DNA of 64,000 bases from the NCBI GenBank assembly GCA_001899805.1, contig MKWP01000010.1, positions 1 to 64,000 on the forward strand. The letters are read 5' to 3'. A program made the position numbers and the translations under genes. Numbering within the stretch: the first letter of the stretch is position 1; each line of letters starts with the position of its first letter. This document shows, one piece after another, positions 23,160-33,016 of this stretch. The notes beneath the pieces are model-generated. The model made no database searches. It saw nothing but the letters and a program-made list of their open reading frames with translations, and had not been told where the DNA came from. The stretch comes from Lysobacterales bacterium 66-474 (GTDB taxonomy: Bacteria; Pseudomonadota; Gammaproteobacteria; Xanthomonadales; Rhodanobacteraceae).

Positions 23160-23504
23160 ATGCCTCGTGATCGCGCCATCGACTTGTTCCGCACCGTCGC
23201 TACCCATCACGGCGTGAAGTGGACGTATGACGATTCGCCGAAGTTCGGCTCGAACGCGCTGCGCGCCAACGGCAAGATCTACGCCGCACTGACGCGCTCG
23301 CACCGCCTGCTGCTGAAGCTGCCGCCGGCACGCGTCAAGGAATTGCTGGATGGCAAACGCGCCGAACCCATGGAAAGCGGCGGCCGGGTCATGAATGGCT
23401 GGATCACGTTGACGCCGGATCATGCCGACGCATGGACCGCGCTCTCGGACGAGGCACGCGCCTTCGCCACCACCCAAACGAAACGCAAGAGGAAATCCCC
23501 ATGA
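23160..23504 (+). CDS. MmcQ/YjbR- or TfoX-N-like small protein
   Basis: 114 aa; FGSNALRANGKIYAALTRSHRLLLKLPPARVKELLDG pattern. Confidence 0.55.
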   Translation: MPRDRAIDLFRTVATHHGVKWTYDDSPKFGSNALRANGKIYAALTRSHRLLLKLPPARVKELLDGKRAEPMESGGRVMNGWITLTPDHADAWTALSDEARAFATTQTKRKRKSP

Positions 23505-23863
23505 ACTTTTCCATCCTGATCCACGAAAACGCCGAGGTCTTCGTCAAGCGCAGCGATCCGGCCCAGCGCGCGGTGCTGTTCGCACCGATCGGCGCCTATC
23601 TCCAGGCCCTGCGCGATGCCGGCGTGTTCGTGGGCGGCGCGGGGTTGGAGCCGCCGCAAACCGCAACCGTGCTGAATCCGTCGGGCAACGGCTGGCAGGT
23701 GCAAGACGGCCCGTTCGCCGACACCAAGGAACAACTCGGCGGGCTGGTCATCATCGATGTGCCGGATCGGGAACGCGCACTGGAGTGGGCCCGACGCTTC
23801 CCGGCGCTGCCAGGGCGCAGGCTCGAATTGCGCGCCAACCTGATTCCGCCCCACCAGGTATGA
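23501..23863 (+). CDS. YciI/DGPF-family protein
   Basis: QDGPFADTKEQLGGLVIIDVPDRERALEWARRFPAL; ATGA overlap with the previous gene. Confidence 0.87.
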   Translation: MNFSILIHENAEVFVKRSDPAQRAVLFAPIGAYLQALRDAGVFVGGAGLEPPQTATVLNPSGNGWQVQDGPFADTKEQLGGLVIIDVPDRERALEWARRFPALPGRRLELRANLIPPHQV

Positions 23864-25083
23864 GCGAGGCCGCGCGGCTCGCGGTCGAGCGGGCGGCACG
23901 GGAAAGTTACGGCCGCCTGCTGGCCTTCCTCGCCGCGCGTTCGCGCGACATCGCCGCGGCCGAGGACGCGCTGGCCGACGCGTTCCATGCCGCGCTGGAA
24001 ACCTGGCCGCGGGATGGCGTGCCCGACAAGCCGGAGGCCTGGCTGCTGACCGCGGCGCGGCGGCGCCTGATCGATGCCGCGCGGCGCGCGCACGTCCGGC
24101 ACGCGGCCAGCGACGAACTGCAGCACGCGTTGGAACTCGCGCAGCACGATGCCGACGAGCCCGAGATGTTTCCCGATGAACGCCTGAAGCTGCTGTTCGT
24201 GTGCGCGCATCCGGCGATCGACGCGGCCGCGCGCACGCCGCTGATGCTGCAGACCGTGCTGGGACTCGACGCCGCGCGCATCGCCTCGGCGTTCCTGGTC
24301 AAGCCCGCCACGATGGGCCAGCGCCTGTCGCGCGCCAAGACCAAGATCCGCGACGCCGGCATCGCCTTCGCGGTACCGCGCACCGACGAATTGCCGGAAC
24401 GCCTCGACGCGGTACTGGAGGCGATCTACGCCGCCTACGGCAGCGGATGGGACGACATCGCCGGCGCCGATCCGCGCCGCAAGGGCCTGGCCAATGAAGC
24501 GCTGGAACTCGGCGCGCTGCTGGCGCGGCTGCTGCCGGCCGAACCTGAAGCGTGTGGACTGCTGGCCCTGATGCTGTATTGCGAATCGCGCCGCGAGGCC
24601 CGCCGCGACGCAGCCGGCGGCTACGTGCCGCTGGACGAACAGGACACCACGGCGTGGTCGCAGCCGATGATCGAGGAAGCCGATCGCATGCTGGTTCGCG
24701 CGCAACGCGCGCGGCGGATCGGACGCTTCCAGCTGGAAGCCGCGATCCAGTCCGCGCATGCGGCACGACGGCACGCGGATCAAGTCGATTGGGAAGCGAT
24801 CGCCTTGTTGTACGAGGGCCTCGCCCGCATCGCGCCGACCATCGGCGCACTGGTCGGCCGCGCCGCTGCGGTGGCCGAGGCACGCGACGCCGCGACGGGC
24901 CTCACCCTGTTGCAGTCCATCCCATCGAACGCGGTCGCGGGTTACCAACCCTACTGGGCGCTTGCCGCGCATTTGTTCGCGCGCCTTGGGCGGACCGATG
25001 ACGCACACGCCGCGCGCGAACGCGCGATCGGGCTGTGCGAAGACCCGGCGATGCGTGCGTTTTTGCTGCGGCGGCAAAACTGA
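23860..25083 (+). CDS. ECF42-type RNA polymerase sigma factor with long C-terminal extension
   Basis: Sigma2/sigma4-like N-terminus (ALADAFHAALETWPRDGVPDKPEAWLLTAARRRLIDAARR); about 200-aa C-terminal TPR-like region; overlaps the DGPF gene. Confidence 0.87.
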   Translation: MSEAARLAVERAARESYGRLLAFLAARSRDIAAAEDALADAFHAALETWPRDGVPDKPEAWLLTAARRRLIDAARRAHVRHAASDELQHALELAQHDADEPEMFPDERLKLLFVCAHPAIDAAARTPLMLQTVLGLDAARIASAFLVKPATMGQRLSRAKTKIRDAGIAFAVPRTDELPERLDAVLEAIYAAYGSGWDDIAGADPRRKGLANEALELGALLARLLPAEPEACGLLALMLYCESRREARRDAAGGYVPLDEQDTTAWSQPMIEEADRMLVRAQRARRIGRFQLEAAIQSAHAARRHADQVDWEAIALLYEGLARIAPTIGALVGRAAAVAEARDAATGLTLLQSIPSNAVAGYQPYWALAAHLFARLGRTDDAHAARERAIGLCEDPAMRAFLLRRQN

Positions 25084-25226
25084 AATCCGCGATGGTTGCC
25101 ATTCCGGCGCCAGCCGAAACCCAATGTGTCATCGCGAGCAGCCGCCCATGGCGCGCCTTCCTGTCGCCATCCATGGCCCACCGAAACTTCGGCTCGGCAT
25201 GCGCTTCCACGCGTGCCGAAAGCGCC

Positions 25227-25670
25227 TCAGGTTCGGCCCTTCGCCAGCGGCAGGTCGGCCTGCTTCCACGCATTGATGCCGCCGGCCAGCGTGGCCACGT
25301 TGCTGAAGCCGGCCTTGACCAGGCGCTTCGCGGCCTTGCCCGACTCCATGCCGTTGCGGCACACCGTCACGACCTGCAGGTCCCTGGCCTTGGCGAGGTC
25401 CTTGTTCTCCGGATCGAACTGGCTGGGCGCGACATGCTTCGAGCCCATGATGTGGCCTTTTTCGAAATCGGCGAACGCGGACAAGTCGACCACCAGCGGC
25501 GAACCGCGGTTGATCATCTGCACCAGCGATCCGGGCGTCAACTCGCGGAAGCCGCGGAATTTGCGCGACACTTCGAGCGCAACCAGCGCGAGGATGATCA
25601 CGACCAGGGTCGCGACCAGCAGGACGTGATTGGCGATGAAGTGCGGCAGGCGGGTCAGGGTTTCGTGCAT
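25227..25670 (-). CDS. membrane-anchored rhodanese-like domain protein
   Basis: N-terminal TM; VTVCRNGMESGKAAKRLVKAGFSNVATLAGGINAWKQADLPL. Confidence 0.88.
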   Translation of the reverse strand: MHETLTRLPHFIANHVLLVATLVVIILALVALEVSRKFRGFRELTPGSLVQMINRGSPLVVDLSAFADFEKGHIMGSKHVAPSQFDPENKDLAKARDLQVVTVCRNGMESGKAAKRLVKAGFSNVATLAGGINAWKQADLPLAKGRT

Positions 25671-25728
25671 CGGGGCGTCTTGGTCCGGTTGGAACCGCGC
25701 ATTATCGCGGATCGCGGCGCCGTGCGCC

Positions 25729-26139
25729 TCACTGTTGAGGCGAAATGTCCGGCAATCCCGACTCCAGCCACCAACGCTTGGCCGCGGCGTCCCAACGCCA
25801 TGTCTGGTGGTCGAGCACGCTGTACACGCGCTGGCTGGACTTCACGATCAGGCTGATCTGCGCGGTCTGCCGGACGCTGTCCGGGCCGCTCGCGGCCAAT
25901 CCGGAAGTGTCGTACTCGGCGACGCGCACGGTGTCGTAGAGCGCCTTTTGCTGCGCGGTCAGCGGATGCGCGGCGCGCACAGCCGGATCGACGTAGTTCC
26001 ATGCGCTCTGGAAATCGCCCCAGCGCAACGCGTCGGCGTAACCCTCCAGGGTGTCGTCGCGCAACTGGTCCTTCTTCTGCAGGGCGGCGCAACCCGACAG
26101 CAACAGCAGCATACAAACCGCGATCACGATACGGCGCAT
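25729..26139 (-). CDS. hypothetical lipoprotein
   Basis: MRRIVIAVCMLLLLSGCAAL lipobox. Confidence 0.7.
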   Translation of the reverse strand: MRRIVIAVCMLLLLSGCAALQKKDQLRDDTLEGYADALRWGDFQSAWNYVDPAVRAAHPLTAQQKALYDTVRVAEYDTSGLAASGPDSVRQTAQISLIVKSSQRVYSVLDHQTWRWDAAAKRWWLESGLPDISPQQ

Positions 26140-26141
26140 GC

Positions 26142-26434
26142 CGGGCCTGCCAACGCCATGCCAAACGAACCGCGTTGCTTTCGCAGCGGTCGCCAGACGA
26201 GGCGCGTGCCGCAGCGCCAGAGTGGTTCTCTGGTCAAGGTGCGCACCGAAGGATGGCGGCCGCTGCGGAGCAACCCTTCGGGCCGGGGCTGTTTGCCCGC
26301 ATGGCTGCGTCATCGCTCGCCCATGTATCGACATACATCCTCCTCACTCTTCGTTGCCCTGCGGACAAACAGCCAAGCCTGCCCCGGACTTGATCCGGGG
26401 GGCGCGGTCGCCTGGCACGGCGTTGGCAGGCCCG
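26142..26434. repeat. 293-bp segment bounded by 21-bp near-perfect inverted repeats
   Basis: cgggcctgccaacgccatgcc (26142-26162) and ggcacggcgttggcaggcccg (26414-26434), 20/21 complementary. Confidence 0.65.
26377..26400 (-). repeat. intergenic copy of the CPGLDPG repeat
   Basis: gcctgccccggacttgatccgggg; exact reverse complement of 3605-3628. Confidence 0.85.
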
Positions 26435-26476
26435 GACTCCTCGCAACGGATCGGTCGATTGTGCCCGATCGGGCGC

Positions 26477-26941
26477 CTATTTGCCGCGCAGCCTGGCGAA
26501 GAAGCGCGCGGTCAGCAGGGTCGCCGGCCGCTGCTTGCCGACGATTTCGCACACCACGTCGATGTGCCCCTTGCCGCGCGAGCGCAACGCGTGGGCCAGG
26601 CGCGCCAGCGCGTCGGACTCGACGAACCTCGCGATGCCGCGCAGTTCGCCCCACACCGGTTCCTGGTAGCGCAACTCCGAATTGCCGACGTAGATGTCGC
26701 AGTCCTGGCCCTCGGCGCGCAAGCCGAGCTCGATCAGTCCCCAGCCGGCCAGCGTCAGCAACGAGGCCATGCTGCCGCCGAATGCGCAGCCCTTGTCGTT
26801 GACGTTGGGTGCGAGCGGCGCGGTCATTTCAAGCAGATCGCCGGTGTAGCGCCGCAACTTCAGGTCCATGGCATCGGCCAGTGGAATGGTTCCGCGGATG
26901 TGGGATTCGAGGGCCGTGGCGGCGGAGTCGTTCGCGTTCAT
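26477..26941 (-). CDS. YiiD-C/hotdog thioesterase-domain protein
   Basis: MTAPLAPNVNDKGCAFGGSMASLLTLAGWGLIELGL. Confidence 0.75.
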   Translation of the reverse strand: MNANDSAATALESHIRGTIPLADAMDLKLRRYTGDLLEMTAPLAPNVNDKGCAFGGSMASLLTLAGWGLIELGLRAEGQDCDIYVGNSELRYQEPVWGELRGIARFVESDALARLAHALRSRGKGHIDVVCEIVGKQRPATLLTARFFARLRGK

Positions 26942-27006
26942 CGCGCAAGTGTGTCGCGCCGCGGCCGGCGCGCGCAAGCCTCGCCGCGCCGGCCTATCAT
27001 CGGCGC

Positions 27007-27777
27007 ATGGTTCGATCCCGACCCCTCGCAGGCGCGCGCATCGCGATCACCCGCCCGGCCGGCACCGGCTCCGCGTGGGCGCGACGCATCCGCGAACTCG
27101 GCGGCACGCCGCTGTCGTTGCCGGGATCGAGCCTGCGCGCGGTCGACGACGCAGGTGCCGCGCGTGCGGCATTGAAGGCCGCGCTGGCGTGCGACGTGGT
27201 GATCTTCAGCAGCCCCGCCGCCGTGCGCTTCGCACGGCAACTGCTGGCGCTGCGCAGTCGTGGCGCCGTGCTGGCGCCGGGCGTGGGCACGCTGCGCGCG
27301 CTGCGCCGCGCGGGATGCGGGAACGCACAAGCCCCCGCGCGCGAAGACAGCGAAGGCCTGCTGGCCTTGCCGGCGCTGCGCGGCGTGCGTGCCCGTCGCA
27401 TCGGCATCGTCGGCGCCGCCGGAGGGCGCGGGCTGCTGGATCGCGAACTGGCCGCGCGCGGCGCGAAGGTCGTGCACGCGTACGTGTACCGGCGCCTGCC
27501 CGCGCGCATCGACCGTCGCCACGTCGACGCGCTGCGGCGCGATCCGCGCAAGCCGGCGTACCTGCTGCTGTCCAGTGCGGAAGCGCTGGCCAACATCCTC
27601 GCCGCGTTGCCGGAGGATGCACGCCGCATCCTCCGCGCGGGCACGGCGGTCGCAAGCAGCGATCGCCTCGCAGACGCGACGCGCGCGGCGGGTTTCGCAC
27701 GGACGCTGCGCGCCGCGTCGGCGCGTGGCGATGCGATGCTGGCCGCAATCATCGCCGACAACCACACAGCCCCCTGA
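27007..27777 (+). CDS. hemD: uroporphyrinogen-III synthase
   Basis: ITRPAGTGSAWARRIRELGGTPLSLPG; FSSPAAVRF; followed by hemX-hemY. Confidence 0.85.
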   Translation: MVRSRPLAGARIAITRPAGTGSAWARRIRELGGTPLSLPGSSLRAVDDAGAARAALKAALACDVVIFSSPAAVRFARQLLALRSRGAVLAPGVGTLRALRRAGCGNAQAPAREDSEGLLALPALRGVRARRIGIVGAAGGRGLLDRELAARGAKVVHAYVYRRLPARIDRRHVDALRRDPRKPAYLLLSSAEALANILAALPEDARRILRAGTAVASSDRLADATRAAGFARTLRAASARGDAMLAAIIADNHTAP

Positions 27778-27837
27778 ATAGCCGTCGCGAGCGAAGGCAG
27801 TGCCATCCATGGCCACAAACATTCCATGGTCGCCGGA

Positions 27838-27915
27838 GCGCAGCAAGCGGAGCGTACACGCCAGTACGTGAGCATTGCGAGCACCGCCGGCACGCAAGCT
27901 GCCGAGCGCAGCAGG
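27838..27915 (-). repeat. dispersed intergenic repeat, copy 2 (inverted)
   Basis: gcgcagcaagcggagcgtacacgccagtacgtgagcattgcgagcaccgcc...gagcgcagcagg; reverse-complement homologue of 18057-18135. Confidence 0.8.
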
Positions 27916-27949
27916 CTATTCAGAGGGCTGCCCCTGCTAGCATGCCTGC

Positions 27950-29008
27950 ATGAGCGCCGACACCGACGACAACACCGCGAAGCCGAAGCCGCCGAAACCG
28001 CGCGGACGCCCGCCCGGCCTCCCCAGCATCGCCATCATCGTGGCCCTCGTCGCGTTGGCCGTCGCCGCGTGGAGCGTGTGGCGCCTGCAACGCGCGACCC
28101 AGGCCGGACAGGCCGCGCGCAAACAGGACTCGGCGACCATCGCCGCCCTCGAAACCAGGCTTGCGGCGAACGACCAGCAATCGCAGACGGGCAATCACCG
28201 CCTCGGCGCACTCGAATCGGGACTGGACGACGTGCGCTCGAGCGTGCAGGGCCTGAACCGCCGCCTCGCCAATCTCGAAACCGCCTACACCAACCTGAGC
28301 GGGCAACAGCAATCGGGTCGCGACACGCTGCTGCTCAACGACGCCGAAATGCTGCTGCGCACCGGCCAGCAACGCTACGAACTGTTCCACGACAGCGCCG
28401 GCGCCCTGAAGGCCTATTCGCAAGCCATCGAGGTGCTGGCGCAGGTGCAGAACCCGGCCTACGCGCCGGTGCGCGCCAGCGCCACCACCGAACGCGACGC
28501 GTTGGCCGCGGCCGCGCCGCCTTCGCGCCAGGCCACGCTCGACAGCCTGTCCGGCCTGCGCGGCAAGGTGGCCTCGTTGCCGCTGGCGGAACCGGAAAGC
28601 ATGCCGCCATCGTCGGGCAAGCCCGGCTTCTGGTCGCGCGTCGGCAATGCCTTCAGCAGTGTCGTCAAGGTTTCGCGGGAAAACGGTCGAGGCGGTCCGC
28701 TCGCCGATCCGCGCTATGCGCGCCAGACGCTGGCGCTCGATCTCGCGCAGGCACAGGAGTCGCTGCTGGCTTTCGAGACCCCGGATTACCAGACCGCGCT
28801 GCAACACGCCGACACCACGCTGGCGGCGCAATTCGACGGCAACGACGCGGGCGTGAAGGACTTCGCCACGCAGTTGCGGAACCTGCTCGCGCAGCACGCG
28901 ACCGGTCCCGCACCGCAACTCGGCGGCGCGCTGGCGCAACTGCAGAGCCTGCGCGCCAGCCAACCGGCGGCGCCCGCCTCCGCCGGCAGCGGAGCGGCCA
29001 AGCCATGA
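27950..29008 (+). CDS. hemX: HemX-like uroporphyrinogen-III C-methyltransferase family protein
   Basis: N-terminal TM, coiled coil, DAEMLLRTGQQRYELFHD; between hemD and hemY. Confidence 0.82.
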   Translation: MSADTDDNTAKPKPPKPRGRPPGLPSIAIIVALVALAVAAWSVWRLQRATQAGQAARKQDSATIAALETRLAANDQQSQTGNHRLGALESGLDDVRSSVQGLNRRLANLETAYTNLSGQQQSGRDTLLLNDAEMLLRTGQQRYELFHDSAGALKAYSQAIEVLAQVQNPAYAPVRASATTERDALAAAAPPSRQATLDSLSGLRGKVASLPLAEPESMPPSSGKPGFWSRVGNAFSSVVKVSRENGRGGPLADPRYARQTLALDLAQAQESLLAFETPDYQTALQHADTTLAAQFDGNDAGVKDFATQLRNLLAQHATGPAPQLGGALAQLQSLRASQPAAPASAGSGAAKP

Positions 29009-30276
29009 AGGGCAAGCGCTGGCTGGTCCTGGCGATCACCGTGGTGGCGATCGCCGCGATCGCCTTCGTGTGGCTGGCCTCCGACCCCGGCTACGTCCTG
29101 ATCCGTTTCCGCGGCTGGCGCATCGAAGCCACGGTCGTCGGCGCGGTGGCGATCCTGGTCGCTGCGTGGATCGCGATCGGCATCGCGTGGTGGCTGCTGC
29201 GCTGGCCGTTCGGCGCGCTGTCGCGGCGGCATCGCCGGATCAGCCACGAACGCCTGCGCGACGGACTGGTCGCGATGAGCGAGGGCCGCAACGTCGAGGC
29301 CAATCGCACCCTGCAGCGGGCGGCGCAGTATTCGAGCTTGCGCGCGCCGGCCCTGCTGGCAGCGGCCGACGCCGCGCACCGGCACGGCGACACCACGCGC
29401 GCGCTGGAAGCGCTGGACGAAGCCGCGCAGCATGCACCGGACGCGGCGCGCATCCTGCGTGCACGCATCCTGCGCGAGAACGGCCGCGCCGAAGAAGCCC
29501 TGCAGTTGCTGGCGCCGGGCGCGGACGCCGGCAAGCTGCCGCCGGCCGGCTGGCACGAATACGCGCTCGCCGCGCTGGCCATCGACCAGCCGGACAAGGC
29601 GCGCGCGGCGCTGGAGCCGTTGCGCAAGACCGACATGCTGGGCAGCACCGGTTACGCCGATCTGGCCGACAAGACGCTCGGCGCCTTGCTGCGGCGCGCG
29701 CCCGACGCGGCCGCGTTGCAGGACCTGTGGAAGCGCGCCAACCGCCAGCAGCGCCAGATGCCTTCCCTGCTCGAAGCCTACGCACGCCGGGCAGCCGCGT
29801 TCGGAGTCGCGCACGACGCACTCGATGCCATCGAGGATGCGCTGAAGCGTGAATGGAATCCCGCGCTCGTCGCCGCCTACGGCGACGCCACGCCGCCCAC
29901 GGAAGCCACGGCGCGCCTGCGCAGCGCGGCGCGCTGGATGGATGCGCATCCCGGCGACAACGCCCTGCTGCGCACGCTTGGCGTGTTGTCGATGCGTGCC
30001 TCCGATCCGCGCGACGCCCGCGAATACCTGGTGCGTGCGCTGGCATTGCAGCCGTCCGCCGCGGGCTGGGCCGCGCTGGGCGACGTGCAGTCCGCCTCCG
30101 GCGAACCCGATGAGGCCATCCGCTGCTACGCCAATGCGTGGAAGTGCGCGCAGGGCGAGGACATCGCGCCGGGTCCGCACGAAGCCGGCATCGACACCGC
30201 GCACATCACGCTGGAAGAGCGCGACGAACACGGCATGCCGCGCCTGCCCGACGAACCCTCGCGCTCCGCGCGCTGA
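29005..30276 (+). CDS. hemY: HemY TPR protein
   Basis: Two N-terminal TMs, TPR region; ATGA overlap with hemX. Confidence 0.85.
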   Translation: MKGKRWLVLAITVVAIAAIAFVWLASDPGYVLIRFRGWRIEATVVGAVAILVAAWIAIGIAWWLLRWPFGALSRRHRRISHERLRDGLVAMSEGRNVEANRTLQRAAQYSSLRAPALLAAADAAHRHGDTTRALEALDEAAQHAPDAARILRARILRENGRAEEALQLLAPGADAGKLPPAGWHEYALAALAIDQPDKARAALEPLRKTDMLGSTGYADLADKTLGALLRRAPDAAALQDLWKRANRQQRQMPSLLEAYARRAAAFGVAHDALDAIEDALKREWNPALVAAYGDATPPTEATARLRSAARWMDAHPGDNALLRTLGVLSMRASDPRDAREYLVRALALQPSAAGWAALGDVQSASGEPDEAIRCYANAWKCAQGEDIAPGPHEAGIDTAHITLEERDEHGMPRLPDEPSRSAR

Positions 30277-30281
30277 GCGCC

Positions 30282-30725
30282 ATGCCGATCTGGAAACAAG
30301 CCGCCGATCCCGACACCGTCAACGGCTGGAGCGCACGCACGCTGATGCGCGCGATCGACATCCGCATCACCGAGATCGGCGACGATTTCGTGCGCGGCAC
30401 GCTGCCGGTGGACGACCGCACCCGCCAGCCCTACGGCATCCTGCACGGCGGCGCTTCGGTGGCGCTGGCGGAAACCCTGGGCTCGACCGCGGCGATGCTG
30501 TGTTGCGAGGACGGCTTCGCGGCGGTCGGCCTCGACATCAACGCCAACCATGTGCGCGCCGTGCGCGAGGGGATCGTCACCGGCACCGCGCGCCCGATCC
30601 ACGTCGGCCGCAGCACGCAGGTGTGGGAAATCCGCATCGAGAACGCGGCCGGCGAATTGACCTGCATCGCGCGCCTGACCGTGGCGGTGGTGCCGCGGCG
30701 CGCGGTGGCGGCGAAACCTGCGTAG
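30282..30725 (+). CDS. hotdog-fold thioesterase (PaaI/YdiI-like)
   Basis: RQPYGILHGGASVALAETLGSTAAML. Confidence 0.88.
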   Translation: MPIWKQAADPDTVNGWSARTLMRAIDIRITEIGDDFVRGTLPVDDRTRQPYGILHGGASVALAETLGSTAAMLCCEDGFAAVGLDINANHVRAVREGIVTGTARPIHVGRSTQVWEIRIENAAGELTCIARLTVAVVPRRAVAAKPA

Positions 30726-30788
30726 CCATCTCATTGCGTGCGACGCCGGACGTTTACCGTCCCGCCACTCCTCCTACAATCCTGATCC

Positions 30789-32045
30789 ATGTCTGCCGAA
30801 CTGATCCTCCTGATCGTGTTGGTCGTGCTGGCCGCGGGCGTGTTGCTGTCGCAACTCGCGATGCTGGCGCGCGGTCGGGCCGACCCGGCGCTGCGTGAAA
30901 AACTCGATGCCCTGCGCAGCGACGGCCAGCGGCTCGACCAGACACTGCGCGACGAGCAACGCGCCGGCCGCGCCGAACTCGCGCAATCGCTGGACCGCCT
31001 CGGCGAGCGCCTGCAAAAGACGCTCGGCGAATTGGCGGACGGCAACGAGAAGCGCCTCGGCGAAGTGCGCGCCACGCTGGAAACGAAGCTGAAGGCGTTG
31101 CAGGACGACAACGCCGCGCAACTCGACAGGATGCGCGCCACCGTCGACGAAAAATTGCAGAGCAGCCTGCAGGAACGTTTCAACAAATCGTTCGGGATGA
31201 TTTCCGAACGCCTCGAAGCGGTGCAGCGCGGCCTTGGCGAAATGCAGACGCTGGCGACCGGCGTCGGCGACCTGAAACGCGTGCTCAGCAACGTCAAGAC
31301 CCGCGGCACCTTCGGCGAGGTGCAGCTCGGCGCATTGCTGGAACAACTGCTGTCCGCCGAACAATACGCCGCGAACGTCGCGACCGTGCCGGGTTCGAAC
31401 GAACGCGTCGAGTACGCGATCCGCCTGCCCGGCCGCGATGGCGACGCGCCGGTGTGGCTGCCGATCGACGCCAAGTTCCCGATCGAGGATCACCAACGCC
31501 TGCTGGACGCCCAGGAACGCGCCGACCCGGACGCCGCGGCGCAGGCGGCCGCCGCGCTGGAACGGCGCGTGCGCGACGAAGCGAAAACCATCCATGCCAA
31601 ATACGTTGCGCCGCCCTCCACCACCGACTTCGCGATCCTGTTCCTGCCGACCGAAGGCCTGTACGCCGAAGTGATCCGCCGCCCCGGCCTGTTCGAGGCC
31701 CTGCAACGCGACTGGCGCGTCACCGTGGCCGGACCGACCACGCTGACCGCGATCCTGAATGCGCTGCAGATGGGTTTCCGCACGCTCGCGATCGAGAAGC
31801 GTTCGAGCGAGGTGTGGCAGATCCTCGGCGCGGTCAAGACCGAGTTCGGCAAGTTCGGCGCGATCGTGGACAAGGCCAAGAACCAGCTCGACAGCGCGCG
31901 CAACAATCTCGACGAGCTGGTCGGTCGTCGTTCGCGCGCGATCGAGCGCAAGTTGCGCGGCGTGGAGTCGCTGCCCGATGACGCTTCGCACGCGTTGCTG
32001 GGCGACACCCCACCCGGCAACGGCGAAGACGAAGACCCGGACTAG
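30789..32045 (+). CDS. rmuC: DNA recombination protein RmuC
   Basis: N-terminal TM and coiled coil; TRGTFGEVQLGALLEQLL; PIDAKFPIEDHQRL; FLPTEGLYAEVIRRPGL. Confidence 0.93.
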   Translation: MSAELILLIVLVVLAAGVLLSQLAMLARGRADPALREKLDALRSDGQRLDQTLRDEQRAGRAELAQSLDRLGERLQKTLGELADGNEKRLGEVRATLETKLKALQDDNAAQLDRMRATVDEKLQSSLQERFNKSFGMISERLEAVQRGLGEMQTLATGVGDLKRVLSNVKTRGTFGEVQLGALLEQLLSAEQYAANVATVPGSNERVEYAIRLPGRDGDAPVWLPIDAKFPIEDHQRLLDAQERADPDAAAQAAAALERRVRDEAKTIHAKYVAPPSTTDFAILFLPTEGLYAEVIRRPGLFEALQRDWRVTVAGPTTLTAILNALQMGFRTLAIEKRSSEVWQILGAVKTEFGKFGAIVDKAKNQLDSARNNLDELVGRRSRAIERKLRGVESLPDDASHALLGDTPPGNGEDEDPD

Positions 32046-32052
32046 GGCCCGT

Positions 32053-32107
32053 CAACGCCATGCCGCGCGAGCCGCGTTGCTTCCGCAGCGGTTGCCAGGC
32101 GGGGCGC
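32053..32107. repeat. dispersed repeat homologous to 26151-26204
   Basis: caacgccatgcc-(n7)-ccgcgttgctt(t/c)cgcagcggt(c/t)gccag shared by both. Confidence 0.7.
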
Positions 32108-32183
32108 CATTTCGACAGTGCGCCATTCCAGCCGGCCTTGCAACGGCATTACACTCTGTGGTCGTCGTCAGCAGGAGTCCCTC

Positions 32184-32813
32184 ATGAGCGAACCCCACCA
32201 GCCCTCGACGTGCGCCGCGGCCACGCCAACTTCGCCGCCGGTCTCGCGCGAGCAGGCGATGGACGCGGTGCGCACGCTGCTGCGCTGGGCCGGCGACGAA
32301 CCGACCCGCGAAGGTCTGCACGACACGCCCAAGCGCGTGGTGGACGCCTATGCCGAGTGGTTCTCGGGCTACCACGAGGACCCGCAGGATTACCTGCGCC
32401 GCACCTTCGAGGAAGTCGCCGGTTACGACGAGATGATCGTGCTGCGCGGCATCCAGTTCGAATCGTTCTGCGAACACCACATGGCGCCGATCATCGGCCG
32501 CGCGCACGTGGGCTACGTGCCGAACGGGAAAGTCGTCGGCATCTCCAAGCTGGCGCGCGTGGTGGACGCCTTCGCGCACCGCTTCCAGGTGCAAGAAAAG
32601 CTCACCGCTCAGATCGCGGCCTGCATCAGTGCGGTGCTGCAACCGCAGGGGGTCGGCGTGGTGATCGATGCCACCCACCAGTGCATGACCACCCGCGGCG
32701 TGCACAAGCGCGGGGTGTCGCTGATCACCAGCCAGATGCTGGGCAGCTTCCGCGAAGACCCGCGCACCCGCAGCGAGTTCCTGAAGTTCATCGATATCGA
32801 CGGCGGGAAGTAG
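32184..32813 (+). CDS. folE: GTP cyclohydrolase I
   Basis: [54 protein letters not shown]. Confidence 0.95.
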   Translation: MSEPHQPSTCAAATPTSPPVSREQAMDAVRTLLRWAGDEPTREGLHDTPKRVVDAYAEWFSGYHEDPQDYLRRTFEEVAGYDEMIVLRGIQFESFCEHHMAPIIGRAHVGYVPNGKVVGISKLARVVDAFAHRFQVQEKLTAQIAACISAVLQPQGVGVVIDATHQCMTTRGVHKRGVSLITSQMLGSFREDPRTRSEFLKFIDIDGGK

Positions 32814-32822
32814 GTCTTTTTG

Positions 32823-33016
32823 CTCGTCATCCCGGGGCTGGCCGCGCCGTTTGCGGACAGAACCCGGGATCGGTGCCGGCGGGGGCGGACACCGATCAAT
32901 CGAAACCGATTGCGGATCGCGCTGCGCGCGTCCGGAATGACCACCATGGGGGCTTCTTGCTCGTCATTCCGGGTTCCGATGCGATGGAGCCGCGTCGGCC
33001 CCGGAATGACAATGGA
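32823..33016. repeat. intergenic palindromic repeat cluster
   Basis: cgtcatcccggggctggccgcgccgtttgcggacagaacccggg ... cggccccggaatgac; same family as 37274-37398. Confidence 0.75.
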
